Source: Cerrena zonata (Eukaryota; Basidiomycota; Agaricomycetes; Polyporales; Cerrenaceae). From it: a DNA stretch of 64,000 nt. Under the pieces are notes generated by a model. The model did not search any database. It saw nothing but the letters and a program-made list of their open reading frames with translations, and was not told the DNA's origin. The stretch spans positions 1-64,000 of the forward strand of contig JASBNA010000060.1 in assembly GCA_038087015.1 (NCBI GenBank). Reading direction: 5' to 3'. The translations under genes were made by a program, and so were the position numbers. Shown here piece after piece: positions 29,679 to 38,747 of this stretch. Numbering within the stretch: the stretch's first letter is position 1; the number at the start of each line of letters is the position of its first letter.

Positions 29679-30730
29679 ATGTCATCCAAAGAACTTAACG
29701 TTGCAATTGTTGGTACTGGTATTTTTGCATCCCAAGCACACTTACCTAATATTGAAAAGGTTGAAGGATTAAAACCATATTCTGCTTTTAATAGAACCAA
29801 GTCTAAGGCAGAGAAATTTGCTGAATTGGCTAAGATTGATAAGTCCAAGGTTGCTGATTCTTTAGAAGAAATTTTCCAGGACGAAAATGTTGATATTGTA
29901 GATGCTTTATTACCAGTACAAACTAATGTTGAAATTGTTAAGATGGCCATTAAACATAATAAACCACTTATGTTTGAAAAACCAATTGCAGCTAATTTGA
30001 AACAAGCTAAAGAAATTGTTGAGTTATCCAATTCTACCAAGTTACCAATTAGTATTTTAGAACAATGGTCTTATTTTAGTGTTATAGATACTTTGAAAAA
30101 TGATATATTACCAAAAATTGGTGATGTTATTGCTTTCACTCATAATGCCACTGGTGCCTTTAATGAAGCAAATAAGTATGCCGTCTACCGCCTGGAGAAT
30201 GAATCCAGAACACATTGGTGGTTACTTAAGTGATGGTGGGGTTCACCAATTGGCTTTATTGACTGGGGTCTTGGGTGAAGTCGATACTATTTCTGCTCAA
30301 ACCAAACAAGTTAGAAAAGAAAGTGGTACAGTGGACACCTTATTTTCAACTTTGAAATTACAAAATGGTATTATTGGTAATTTCACTTATACTTCTGCTT
30401 TAGGTGCTACCGATAAGTCAACTAGTCTTACTATCTACGGTACTAATGGATCAGTAGTTTACGATTGGTCTCCAGGTTTACCAAAACCAACCATTACTTA
30501 CCAAACCGGTTCTTCAAGTCAAACAGCCTCAGACAAAACCGTTATCGAAGTCAATGAAGTCAATGCCATTCAAGAAGAGTTTAAAAACTTTGAACTTGCA
30601 GTTAGTAAAAATGATAAAAACCTCGTTGGTGTTAAACCAGCAACCGCCTTTCCACCATTTAGCTATCATTGGCGCCGCTTTAGACAGCGCTGCAAATAAC
30701 GGTGACTCTATCAAAGTTGAAAGAGTTTAG
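29679..30730 (+). CDS. Gfo/Idh/MocA-family NAD(P) oxidoreductase (YMR315W-like), two frame breaks
   Basis: The N-terminus LNVAIVGTGIFASQAHLP is the Rossmann dinucleotide-binding motif. MFEKPIAANLKQAKEIVE carries the EKP motif of Gfo/Idh/MocA enzymes. NPEHIGGYLSDGGVHQLALL is the substrate-domain signature and matches S. cerevisiae YMR315W, an NADPH-linked oxidoreductase of the cytosol. The frame breaks at 30181-30182 and 30652-30653, each by one extra C. Removing them gives NKYASTAWRMNPEHIGG and ATAFHHLAIIGAALDSAANN, both aligning with YMR315W, and the protein ends at 30730 (about 350 aa). Two identical-type errors in short CC runs argue for assembly error rather than a dead gene. Confidence 0.88.
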
Positions 30731-30797
30731 TCATGATTACAATTTAATGAATATATAATTCAAGATTAGCTATATAAATGCAATAAATAAAAAATTC

Positions 30798-31868
30798 TTA
30801 GAGTTCATCAACAATTCTTTGAGAAGTCTCTTGAATAATCTCATCCCATGTTTTATCACCACTCCCCGTGCTTATTTCTTGTATATACTCGAGGTCAGTG
30901 TCTATTACAGACGTTATTGCAGACATCATTGACGGGGAACTGGTAATCTGTGAATTATCAATAGTAGCATACACTTCGATCTTATCAGCTTCACTTTGCT
31001 TGATTGCAAACCAATTGAATATTCCAAATAGCTTGAAAAATGTCCAGAGCATAATCTTTACTGGAACCTTCAATATTCTTCTCCAAATAACCCATGCTGA
31101 ACAGAGCAATAAGAATCCAATACTCAAATAGATTCGATTTTTATCCTGTCTGTCTTGTTTTTCTATGAATTTCACAATCTGTCTTGATTTCTTTAATACC
31201 GTATTGAGATCAACCAACTTTTCATTTAGACTAGACAAATCTCTCGTTTGTTGGTCAACCAGATCGATGTTTAATTCCGTCTGCATGATCGAAGTGGACA
31301 TAAGCTTCCTGGTCATTTGTAAGGAATTTGTAATGGACTTATTTTGAGTCAAGATCTGATCTTGAACCGTCTTCTTATTTCCTCCAGCGTTGTTTTGTCT
31401 TCCTTCAATCGAACGCCCGGCAAATAGATCCTCTTTAGTACCCAATGATTTATCTTGTTTTTCCATGACTGGTTTGACGTATCTTGTAAGCCTCTGCTGA
31501 TGGATAAGTTCATTTTCCATACCATACGAATTCAATTGACATTCTCGTAACTTTGTCTTCAAGCTAGCTATTTTCTCCCGATAAAGTTCAACCTTGATCT
31601 TGGTCATTTCATACTCATTACCTGCTTCCCCATAATATTGATTGGTATCTTGTAACTTGATTTCAATAACTCTTAACTCGTCACATGCTTCCCCTATCAA
31701 TCGACTCGCCTTGTTTACTAGCTTGTTTCTTTGAGAGTCAATGGTCTCGTTATCATCGTTTTCCAACCCAGGTTCACTAGCTTCTAAAATCTCACGTATT
31801 CTAGTGAACACTTCATACTGAAGCTCATCAATCTTGCTGAAATGCCTTTGTAAGTTGACCAGTTGCAT
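30798..31868 (-). CDS. SEC20: Sec20, ER SNARE for Golgi-to-ER retrograde transport
   Basis: The 356-residue protein has an N-terminal coiled-coil half. The Sec20 SNARE region lies at about 180-250 (NKSITNSLQMTRKLMSTS, QTRDLSSLNEKLVDLN). A transmembrane helix follows at about 255-275 (IYLSIGFLLLCSAWVIW), then an about 80-residue lumenal tail ending ...QRIVDEL. The terminal VDEL resembles the HDEL retrieval signal with which S. cerevisiae Sec20 ends. Sec20 acts with Ufe1, Use1 and Sec22 in fusion of COPI vesicles with the ER, together with Tip20. The frame is intact and the length is similar to the S. cerevisiae protein (383 aa). Confidence 0.92.
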   Translation of the reverse strand: MQLVNLQRHFSKIDELQYEVFTRIREILEASEPGLENDDNETIDSQRNKLVNKASRLIGEACDELRVIEIKLQDTNQYYGEAGNEYEMTKIKVELYREKIASLKTKLRECQLNSYGMENELIHQQRLTRYVKPVMEKQDKSLGTKEDLFAGRSIEGRQNNAGGNKKTVQDQILTQNKSITNSLQMTRKLMSTSIMQTELNIDLVDQQTRDLSSLNEKLVDLNTVLKKSRQIVKFIEKQDRQDKNRIYLSIGFLLLCSAWVIWRRILKVPVKIMLWTFFKLFGIFNWFAIKQSEADKIEVYATIDNSQITSSPSMMSAITSVIDTDLEYIQEISTGSGDKTWDEIIQETSQRIVDEL

Positions 31869-32041
31869 CCTGCCAGTGTCGTATATCGAATTGATGAGGT
31901 TTTTGATTGGAGTATTTGAAATCTGTTAATGTTTTGTTCTCCTGTCATTTTTTTGCAAAAAAAAAAAATGAGCTGAAAAAAAATTTAATCATTAGATCTT
32001 CTTATACCTACCCCCCGAAACAGTTGTAATTTCGTTCGAAT

Positions 32042-33622
32042 ATGTCCTTGAACCAAGAAGAAGCTACCAATGGTAATGGAAAGGCCAATGAAGAGAACAT
32101 TGAAGTAGAAACTCAACAAACAACCACTTCTAAACCTGAATCAACCACCAAAAAATCAAAAAAAGATAAAAAATCGAAAAAATCAAGAGATCCTTCAACA
32201 TTAACTCCGGAGTACATTGAAGAGCAAAGAAGACTTAGAAACCTCAAGAAAGAACAAAAACGTCAAGAGCTTCTTGCACAAGGGATAAACCCTGATGAAG
32301 CATCTACCCCTCCAAATTTGAAGTTCATCAAAAGGGACTTTGTTTCGATACCGAAGCAAGATGGATCAAATGATTCGTTCAAGATTAAAATAATGACATA
32401 TAATGTGTTAGCCCAAGCATTGATCAGAAGAAAGTTATTCCCAACTAGTGGAACTGCACTTAAATGGACAAATAGATCAGTTGTATTATTAGACGAATTC
32501 AAGCACTACGACGCAGACATTGTTTGTTTACAAGAGATGGATTTCATCCAGTATAACTCTTTCTGGAAACAAGAATTTGAAAAGATTGGTTATAGCTCAA
32601 AATACTATCGTGAAGAAGTTAAAAATCATGGGGTGGCAGTAGCATTCAAGAAAGATTTATTTGTTTGTAAACAGCAAAGCTTTATCAGATACGATAGAGA
32701 GAAATCAGGAGTCATTCCTCCACGAACCGTCACTCAGAACGTGGGGCTATTAGTGTATTTGGAGTTCACACCACAAGTTTTACAAAAATACTCCAACTTA
32801 AGCAGAAATGGGATAATTATTGGTACCACCCACTTATTCTGGCATCCGTTTGGTACTTATGAGAGATCAAGACAAACCTATTTGGTTTTGAAAAAATTTA
32901 AAGAATTTTATCACACTCTTAGTGTTCTTCAAAATAATGACCGTGGATTCTATAGTTTCTTTGCTGGAGATTTCAATTCTCAACCCTTTGATACCCCATA
33001 CTTGTCAATTGCTGCAAAACCAGTTAAGTACTCTGGTAGGGGCCAAACAGTCATCAGTTGCTCTTTATCGTATCAATTTTCCAAGAACCGTGGGGTTATC
33101 GAAGAAGACGGGGACAATGAAGACGAGGAGGAAGCAGAAGGTGAAGAAGAAGAAGGTGGGAATGTTGAAAAATTTGGAACTAATCAACCCAAAGATCCGG
33201 TTCCTGAATCGTTTACTCCAAACCAAGAACAATTGGAATTAGTTAATGATATGGAGAAGTTGCATAATGATTTGGATATGAGAGCCGTTTCATTATATTC
33301 AATTGGATACAAATCAATTCATCCCGAAAACGCTGGTTTCGATAATGAAAGAAATGAACCGATTTTTTCAAATTGGGCACATACTTGGAGAGGTTTGCTT
33401 GACTATATTTTCGTTATAACGAGATGGGATTCACAGAAAGAGGACTATTCGCAAAAAGTCGATTCAATTGAAGAAGTTAGCTCAAGAGATAATGTCAAAT
33501 TATTGAAATTGTTAAAACTTCCAATGCCCAAGGACATGGGACCAGAGCCTTCTGGTCAACCTAGAACCGGCCAGTATCCTTCTGATCATCTCTGTTTGAT
33601 GGCTGAAGTTGAACTTAATTAA
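32042..33622 (+). CDS. NGL2: Ngl2-type RNA exonuclease (EEP family)
   Basis: A 526-residue protein with a Lys-rich N-terminus (KKSKKDKKSKKSRD, probably nucleolar or nuclear targeting). An exonuclease-endonuclease-phosphatase fold follows: KIMTYNVLAQALIRR, ADIVCLQEMDFIQYNSFW (catalytic Glu), GTTHLFWHP, FFAGDFNSQPFDTPY (catalytic Asp/Asn) and a C-terminal PSDHLCLMAEVEL (catalytic Asp-His). An acidic insert (about 355-385) separates the last motifs. S. cerevisiae Ngl2 (515 aa) trims the 3' end of 5.8S rRNA. Ngl1 and Ngl3 are paralogs, but the length and Lys-rich start favour Ngl2 or the Ngl2/Ngl3 ancestor. Confidence 0.82.
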   Translation: MSLNQEEATNGNGKANEENIEVETQQTTTSKPESTTKKSKKDKKSKKSRDPSTLTPEYIEEQRRLRNLKKEQKRQELLAQGINPDEASTPPNLKFIKRDFVSIPKQDGSNDSFKIKIMTYNVLAQALIRRKLFPTSGTALKWTNRSVVLLDEFKHYDADIVCLQEMDFIQYNSFWKQEFEKIGYSSKYYREEVKNHGVAVAFKKDLFVCKQQSFIRYDREKSGVIPPRTVTQNVGLLVYLEFTPQVLQKYSNLSRNGIIIGTTHLFWHPFGTYERSRQTYLVLKKFKEFYHTLSVLQNNDRGFYSFFAGDFNSQPFDTPYLSIAAKPVKYSGRGQTVISCSLSYQFSKNRGVIEEDGDNEDEEEAEGEEEEGGNVEKFGTNQPKDPVPESFTPNQEQLELVNDMEKLHNDLDMRAVSLYSIGYKSIHPENAGFDNERNEPIFSNWAHTWRGLLDYIFVITRWDSQKEDYSQKVDSIEEVSSRDNVKLLKLLKLPMPKDMGPEPSGQPRTGQYPSDHLCLMAEVELN

Positions 33623-33816
33623 TTTATAGAAGTTACATGCATTTAAGCAAAGGGTTGCAAAATAGAACTATATATAGAATAAAAAATGATTGTAAATAAC
33701 TAAATGGCAAAAAAAAAAAAGATATGAATGAAACTGTAGAAATTGTAGAAAGAGTGACCCCACCAAAGATGAACTGAAAGCAAAAAATAATCCAAAATTA
33801 ACCAGAACCAAAAGAA

Positions 33817-34650
33817 TCAGCTTTTTAACATAGTTTCCACCAAATCTTCTAAAGGACCATAATCTTTTTGACTAATTAAACCAAATTCATTACTGAAAAG
33901 AACATAATGTTTTAAACTAGTATTTAAATGGCTCTGTAAACCCAATTCGGTGATTTCATGGAAATGGTGACAATAAATATGAGCATAGATTCTAAATAAT
34001 CTTTTGAAAATAGTTTTAACTAAGGTTGAAAATTGTTGTGGGAATGGAGCACCAATTTTAGAAGGGAAAATGTTATCATTATCAAAGAAATTCTGAATCC
34101 AATTCATTAAATTTTCAATATATTCACAAGCAGGTAAAGACATTGGTTTTTTAGGAGAAATTGATCCATTACCACTTGGATTAGTTTCTTGCCATAAATA
34201 TTCATATTCTTCAGTAGCAATCATTCTTGGACAAGTTTTGGGAGAACAAAATTCGGTAATCGTTCCGTATAACATATTTATTTGGTTATAGAAATCAACT
34301 ACATGGATGGCAAGCCATTCATTGATATCTTCATCTTGGGGTAACTTAACTGCTTGAATCAAAGCATTATCGGACCCCAAGGTTTGTTCTGCATAATTTC
34401 TAATATCTTTATGGGTTGAAACTGGTTGGCCACCTCCACTACCATGAAGGTTGATAGTTTGGTAAGGTTGTTGTTGGTTTTGTTGCTGCTGCTGGCGATA
34501 ATGTTCTTCTTGTTGCTGGTAAGGATTGAAATCATTTGGTAAAACCGAATTTGATATTGGTTGGGGATTTGATATTGGAGATGATTGCTTCAATTTAAAA
34601 CCCCTGGTGGATCTCAAAGTATGGGTATTGAAATTCTGGAAAAATGACAT
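33817..34650 (-). CDS. MOB1: Mob1, activator of Dbf2-type kinases in mitotic exit
   Basis: A 277-residue protein. It opens [19 protein letters not shown], very like S. cerevisiae Mob1, followed by a Gln-rich linker. The Mob domain (about 85-275) includes [32 protein letters not shown] (zinc Cys pair) and [14 protein letters not shown] (zinc His pair). Mob1 binds Dbf2/Cbk-type NDR kinases in the mitotic exit network. The intact catalytic scaffold and the start context leave little doubt. Mob2 is the alternative family member, but the RSTRGFK N-terminus points to Mob1. Confidence 0.95.
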   Translation of the reverse strand: MSFFQNFNTHTLRSTRGFKLKQSSPISNPQPISNSVLPNDFNPYQQQEEHYRQQQQQNQQQPYQTINLHGSGGGQPVSTHKDIRNYAEQTLGSDNALIQAVKLPQDEDINEWLAIHVVDFYNQINMLYGTITEFCSPKTCPRMIATEEYEYLWQETNPSGNGSISPKKPMSLPACEYIENLMNWIQNFFDNDNIFPSKIGAPFPQQFSTLVKTIFKRLFRIYAHIYCHHFHEITELGLQSHLNTSLKHYVLFSNEFGLISQKDYGPLEDLVETMLKS

Positions 34651-34990
34651 GATATGAGTTTGGCTAAAGAATAATTTATGAAAAGACAGAGTAATAAAAG
34701 ATTAATGTTTTAATTCAAGATACCAAAAAACTCCAGAGCTAGCGATGAATTTTCCCTTGCAAAAATGTTTACAATTTAGCTCGATTTGAATTCCAGCTTT
34801 GCAAGACCAACAAGCTAAAAAAAAAAAAAATTAAAGCAGAAGGAACAAAAAAAAAAAAAAGATTGAAAAGGGTGTGCAACCACAAATACTTTTAAAACAA
34901 ACGGACAAACAAACGGACAAACAAAGCTGGCATCAACAATAAGAGTGAATGACTCGCCAAAGGGACATGAAACTAGGCTAGAGGCATCAC
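34651..34990. promoter_or_regulatory. MOB1 upstream region with short tandem repeat
   Basis: About 340 AT-rich bases with two poly(A) runs (about 34818-34832 and 34847-34860) and a 12-base tandem ACAAACGGACAA repeated about twice at 34895-34925. No coding frame is visible. Confidence 0.5.
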
Positions 34991-35890
34991 TTATTTTGTT
35001 AATGAGGATAGGATACGCTCGATATTGATTATGCCAAAGCTGTAGACGATATTCTTGATGCTAGTACGGGAGACATAATTTGTATCGGAAGCGGATTTTG
35101 CTTTGAAAAATTCGCAGCTTTTTCTTCTGGAAGATGAAGCATCACATTCTTTCATTATGTTTATTGTATTAAATTCATTAAGGGTCTTTTTCTGTAAGTC
35201 CGAAATGAGTTTCATGAGCACCAAATTTCGGTTTTTTTCATAAACTGAAGTTTCATTTTCGAGTTGAAGCGATAATACTTCATTAATATTGGTAATCATC
35301 CAGGGATAATTGTTTTGTAGAAGTTTTCTACCATGCACAGAAAACACCAACGGGAACTTATATTCCAAGTTTAAAATCAATGACGCCAACAGATAGTGTA
35401 GAGACTCGAGTAATTTGGGAAGCGACAACTTTGACTCTGGAGTGTTATAGTTGAAGTTCAAGATTAATAAGCAAAATCTGCCCAAGGACTCGATCTTCGA
35501 TAAGTCATTTTGCAATTGAGGAATAACCTGGCACTTCAAGTTAAGCTTGAACCCGGTGTTTTCATCGTTATCGATGTGGAGACTCGGTTGGTACTGTAAA
35601 CTATTCCAAATCCCACTTTCAGTCATTGACTGAGCAATAGCATCGTTAAGCAGCTTCCACTGACTCCAATCAGTACGGCATCCGTTGATGCTGATATTCA
35701 CATACACCTATGACTAGTTAGTATCGTTTTTTTAACCAATTACTGAAAGATAACTTACCGATAAGTTGGTGTGAGGGATAACCACAGTGTCCGAACACGC
35801 GTTTTCTTCACAATTGTAGTTGGATACTCCAGTATCGTAGCGAAGGCTGAACACGTCTTGCCCGTTCTTAATACAAAGCTGGTCCTTCAT
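34991..35890 (-). CDS. Unrecognised protein, two exons
   Basis: Exon 1 (35890-35759) encodes MKDQLCIKNGQDVFSL through PHTNLS, 44 residues. Exon 2 (35707-34991) continues VYVNISINGCRTDWSQWKL to a stop, 282 residues in total. The 51-base intron has a canonical donor GTAAGT, branch TACTAAC and acceptor TAG, joined in phase 0. The protein is soluble-looking, with a Leu-rich helical centre (SLPKLLESLHYLLASLILNL) and a Ser/Lys-rich segment near the C-terminus (ASSSRRKSCEFFKAKSA). I recognise no motif. The good splice sites and continuous frame show it is a real gene. The longest open frame alone (from a GTG codon) would miss the N-terminus. Confidence 0.8.
35708..35758 (-). other. Intron, 51 bases
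   Basis: Minus strand: GTAAGT donor, TACTAAC branch point at 35717-35723, TAG acceptor 9 bases further. All three signals match yeast consensus. Confidence 0.92.
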
Positions 35891-36009
35891 CAATAGCCAA
35901 TGCTGTTTTGGGGGTATAAAGACGGTGGGAAAACGCAGTGGTTGTTAAAGTGAGCGCTTAAGAGAAAAGCGCTTAAGCGAATAAAACGAGTTTCTCACTA
36001 AAAAATTCA

Positions 36010-36702
36010 ATGAGCTTCAACTACTTCTTTATCGCCATGGCTAAGTTGGGCTCCTTTGTCAAGACGGTGGTGCCGATGGATAGCATCTCCGCCATCACGT
36101 TGACCAGAGCGGTTTCCAGGTTCCCCAGTGTTGAATCGCTTCAAAAATTGCCTACTTATAACGCTCGTGCTAAATTAATGTATAAGAAGTTTTATAGGTT
36201 AAGAAACTTAATTGATGAAGAAACTGATCTTAGACAAGTGTATTGTGACGTACTTAAACGAAAGTTTACTTTGGAGAGTTTCAATAGTCGTCGCAAGATT
36301 TTATTGGGGGTCGATTCTGATATTGCTAAAGATTCTCCTGATCAATGGAGAAGAATAGTTAATACTTATATTTTTGTATTCAATTCCACAGTCCGTCCCG
36401 ATGAGTCGCCGGTCCCGTTGGTTCATGAACAAGATGCGTCCAAGCAACCACCCGAGAGACTAGAGAAGTCAATTTTGTTGAACTTGTTAAAGATTGATTT
36501 GAATACGCCCAATCACTTAAAATTGGATATTTCCAATACGTTCCTCCGGAACATCTCTCACGTGGCCGAGCAGATGCTGCTGGACCTTCTGAAGAAGAAA
36601 GAGCGCCAGTTATTCAACTTGGCGGACCCCAAACACATTGCCTACCGAGACCATCTCTTGAGTGTAATGAGATTGAATGAATCAGTGAAATTGTACTTGT
36701 GA
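36010..36702 (+). CDS. IRC19: Irc19-like protein
   Basis: A 230-residue protein with ARAKLMYKKFYRLRNLI followed by a second basic stretch (LKRKFTLESFNSRRKIL) and a C-terminus ending LNESVKLYL. This arrangement resembles S. cerevisiae Irc19/Rrg4 (KLFYRRFMRLKPFI, YVRYKFMKENYELKRYLV, end LNETLGTRL), a poorly characterised protein linked to recombination foci and respiratory growth. The start could be the first ATG or Met10. Three CTG codons (36577-36582, 36589-36591) fall in an amphipathic helix where leucine makes sense. The name rests on remembered similarity and is moderate in confidence. Confidence 0.55.
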   Translation: MSFNYFFIAMAKLGSFVKTVVPMDSISAITLTRAVSRFPSVESLQKLPTYNARAKLMYKKFYRLRNLIDEETDLRQVYCDVLKRKFTLESFNSRRKILLGVDSDIAKDSPDQWRRIVNTYIFVFNSTVRPDESPVPLVHEQDASKQPPERLEKSILLNLLKIDLNTPNHLKLDISNTFLRNISHVAEQMLLDLLKKKERQLFNLADPKHIAYRDHLLSVMRLNESVKLYL

Positions 36703-36811
36703 TGTACGGGCCTACGGTTTGGTGGAAAAAAATTGCCATCGACAAATCCCCGGATTCTTTAATACTCTTCGATTATTCTATTATTCTATTCAGGTATTCA
36801 TTTGGTATACA

Positions 36812-37231
36812 ATGGTTTGGAATCCCTTTTCACAGAAGCCACCGCAGCAGGTCGAACAGAAATCCCACCAGCCTTTGAACTTGGCTCCGGCCCAAGCAGA
36901 CAATGCGTCGTCCAACGATATTTCTCATACTCTTGACCAATTATCGGGTCCGGTCAAGGTGAAGAATATTTCTCCACAATCTGACGAGGAGAATGACAAG
37001 TCCGTAACCAACTTTGTTGAACAACGTCCTGCTAACTTGTTTATCATTGACGGTGAAAAATACTCTGATGAAAGTATAATATGCACTAATAATGAAAAGG
37101 GAGGTAAAACCTGTTTGAAATTAGGTTATAATTCAATTCAATTATTCAAACATATGCAAAAATTAGAATATTTCTGTTCTTTACCTAATGACGTTGACGC
37201 TACTTATTTTGAATGCAGAAAAATCAAATAA
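36812..37231 (+). CDS. Small unrecognised protein, 139 aa
   Basis: I take the ATG at 36812 (MVWNPFSQKPPQQVEQ); the open frame extends upstream only through non-ATG codons. The first half is Pro/Gln/Ser-rich and probably disordered. The second half is compact, with four spaced cysteines (SIICTNNEKGGKTCLKLGYN, EYFCSLPNDVDATYFECRK), hinting at disulfides or metal binding as in small intermembrane-space proteins, though there is no CX9C pair. It lies 110 bases after the IRC19-like gene on the same strand. I cannot name it. Confidence 0.7.
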   Translation: MVWNPFSQKPPQQVEQKSHQPLNLAPAQADNASSNDISHTLDQLSGPVKVKNISPQSDEENDKSVTNFVEQRPANLFIIDGEKYSDESIICTNNEKGGKTCLKLGYNSIQLFKHMQKLEYFCSLPNDVDATYFECRKIK

Positions 37232-37282
37232 TCAAATACTACAATTGACATTTATAGTGTATGGTTTTATAGCAATATATAT

Positions 37283-38242
37283 TTAAATTAATAAACCAAT
37301 GATAACCCCTAATCCAGCAGTTAACCAATCATTTTGAGAATTTAAAATTCCGGCGTTATTTTCACAACTGGAAGAATCATAGTTTTGTAATTGACCATTT
37401 GAAGAATTAGTCCAATTTTTAGGTTTATTTAATTGAGTTGAATTAATAGATTTATTTTTATTATTAAATTCAATATTAATAAGTTGTCTTGGAGAATTGG
37501 TTTTTTCATTATAATCATAACCTTCTTCATTGTTTTCTTGAGCCAATTCAAAAATTTCTTCATTTATTGATTCATCTTCATTAAAATTATAATTGATAAA
37601 CAGATTTTCATCAAAATAATTTGAATAATCTTCTAAATTATTACCAACTTTAGTGGTGGTTAAATCTTGATGTTCAAATTCCAGTTTTAATTGTTTTAAT
37701 CTTTCCTTTGAAACTAATTCAATATTTGCACAAGCAAATTTTGTTAAATTTGCATAATGGAAAGTAATTGATTTGCCAACAATATATGATTTTGATTTTT
37801 TATTTAATGAGAGAAATGGATCATCATATTTGGTTTCAAAACATGTTGTATCAATCCATCCATGCTTACCAGATAAATCACCAACTTGACAATAAGAATC
37901 ATCTTTTTGTTCATTACAATCAGATGGGGCATTATAAGGATTAAAATGAAGACCAACTTTATTACAATCGCCATTTTCTGGAACTGGATTATCATGAATA
38001 TGATATTGAAATGGACCTCCCGAAGATGGTAGTCCAGTCATATCAACATGAACTTGAACCATCTTACCATTTTTAGCAGAAAATATAATATTACCCATTA
38101 CTTTATCATCAAAACCAGCAGGAAATTCTGCAATTGCAAAAACATTTTTCGGATTCAGTTTAATTTTGGGTGCTTGATCGGCATTTACTAACGCATTTAA
38201 GAAGCCAATAATGGTTAATGACTTGATTAAAAAGGAATTCAT
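37283..38242 (-). CDS. Cell-surface Cu-only superoxide dismutase, GPI-anchored (SOD4/5/6-like)
   Basis: The 319-residue protein has a signal peptide (residues 1-21). The SOD-like domain carries FQYHIHDNPVP (His81, His83), GLHFNPYNAP (His99) and SITFHYANLTKFACAN (His162) as copper ligands. A zinc-binding loop is absent, as in fungal Cu-only SODs. GDLSGKHGWI matches the family. A Glu/Asn-rich, Thr/Ser-containing stalk (about 190-290) precedes a C-terminal hydrophobic GPI signal (AGILNSQNDWLTAGLGVIIG). Such enzymes sit on the cell wall and remove extracellular superoxide in Candida-like yeasts. The active-site ligands are all present. Confidence 0.9.
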   Translation of the reverse strand: MNSFLIKSLTIIGFLNALVNADQAPKIKLNPKNVFAIAEFPAGFDDKVMGNIIFSAKNGKMVQVHVDMTGLPSSGGPFQYHIHDNPVPENGDCNKVGLHFNPYNAPSDCNEQKDDSYCQVGDLSGKHGWIDTTCFETKYDDPFLSLNKKSKSYIVGKSITFHYANLTKFACANIELVSKERLKQLKLEFEHQDLTTTKVGNNLEDYSNYFDENLFINYNFNEDESINEEIFELAQENNEEGYDYNEKTNSPRQLINIEFNNKNKSINSTQLNKPKNWTNSSNGQLQNYDSSSCENNAGILNSQNDWLTAGLGVIIGLLI

Positions 38243-38747
38243 TGTATATCGATAATTCTTTTAAAATTTAGTTGTTTGGTTGAAAAAGAAATGACTGAAC
38301 AAAATTAATATGACAATACCGAAAGAATGCTTTCCAATTGAAATAAGAATCTTGAGAATGTAGTCAAGTGAAGAAAGAAGTAGCAAGATGGTACCAGAAT
38401 CACCCAATTGCAAAAACCGGAGATTATCTAGTATTAAAAACAGCTTAGTTAATGTTTGTAAACTGCTTTTTGCAACCCTTGTCGGGAGGACATCCGCAAA
38501 TAAAGCCATTTGCGACACAATTGCCATTTGCAGCAACGGGCAAAAAGAAGACCCGTGAACCAGATTCGGTTCCGATTCAAATGAGTCAAATCAAATGGAG
38601 ATTAACCTCCAGCATTACAATCTCCAGTACTACAATTAATACTACAATAAGGAAATATAAAGAATAAATAAGTATATATTTTATATCTAGAATAAATTAT
38701 GAAAAGAATTGAAAACCGTTAAAATGTAGTCATTAAAATGTAATTGA
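38243..38747. other. Intergenic region with Cys-rich minus-strand fragments
   Basis: About 500 bases between the surface SOD and ISA1. On the minus strand two short cysteine-rich stretches occur in different frames: YCSINCSTGDCNAGG (about 38603-38647) and NGNCVANGFICGCPPDKGC (about 38465-38530, ending at a stop at 38449). Neither has an ATG-started frame of useful length. They may be relics of a small metallothionein-like gene or coincidence. Confidence 0.3.

Noticed and set aside
38261..38536. 91-codon hydrophobic minus-strand frame
   Set aside because: Starts at TTG, Leu/Ile-rich from AT content, no upstream ATG; the Cys-rich fragment in another frame looks more protein-like.
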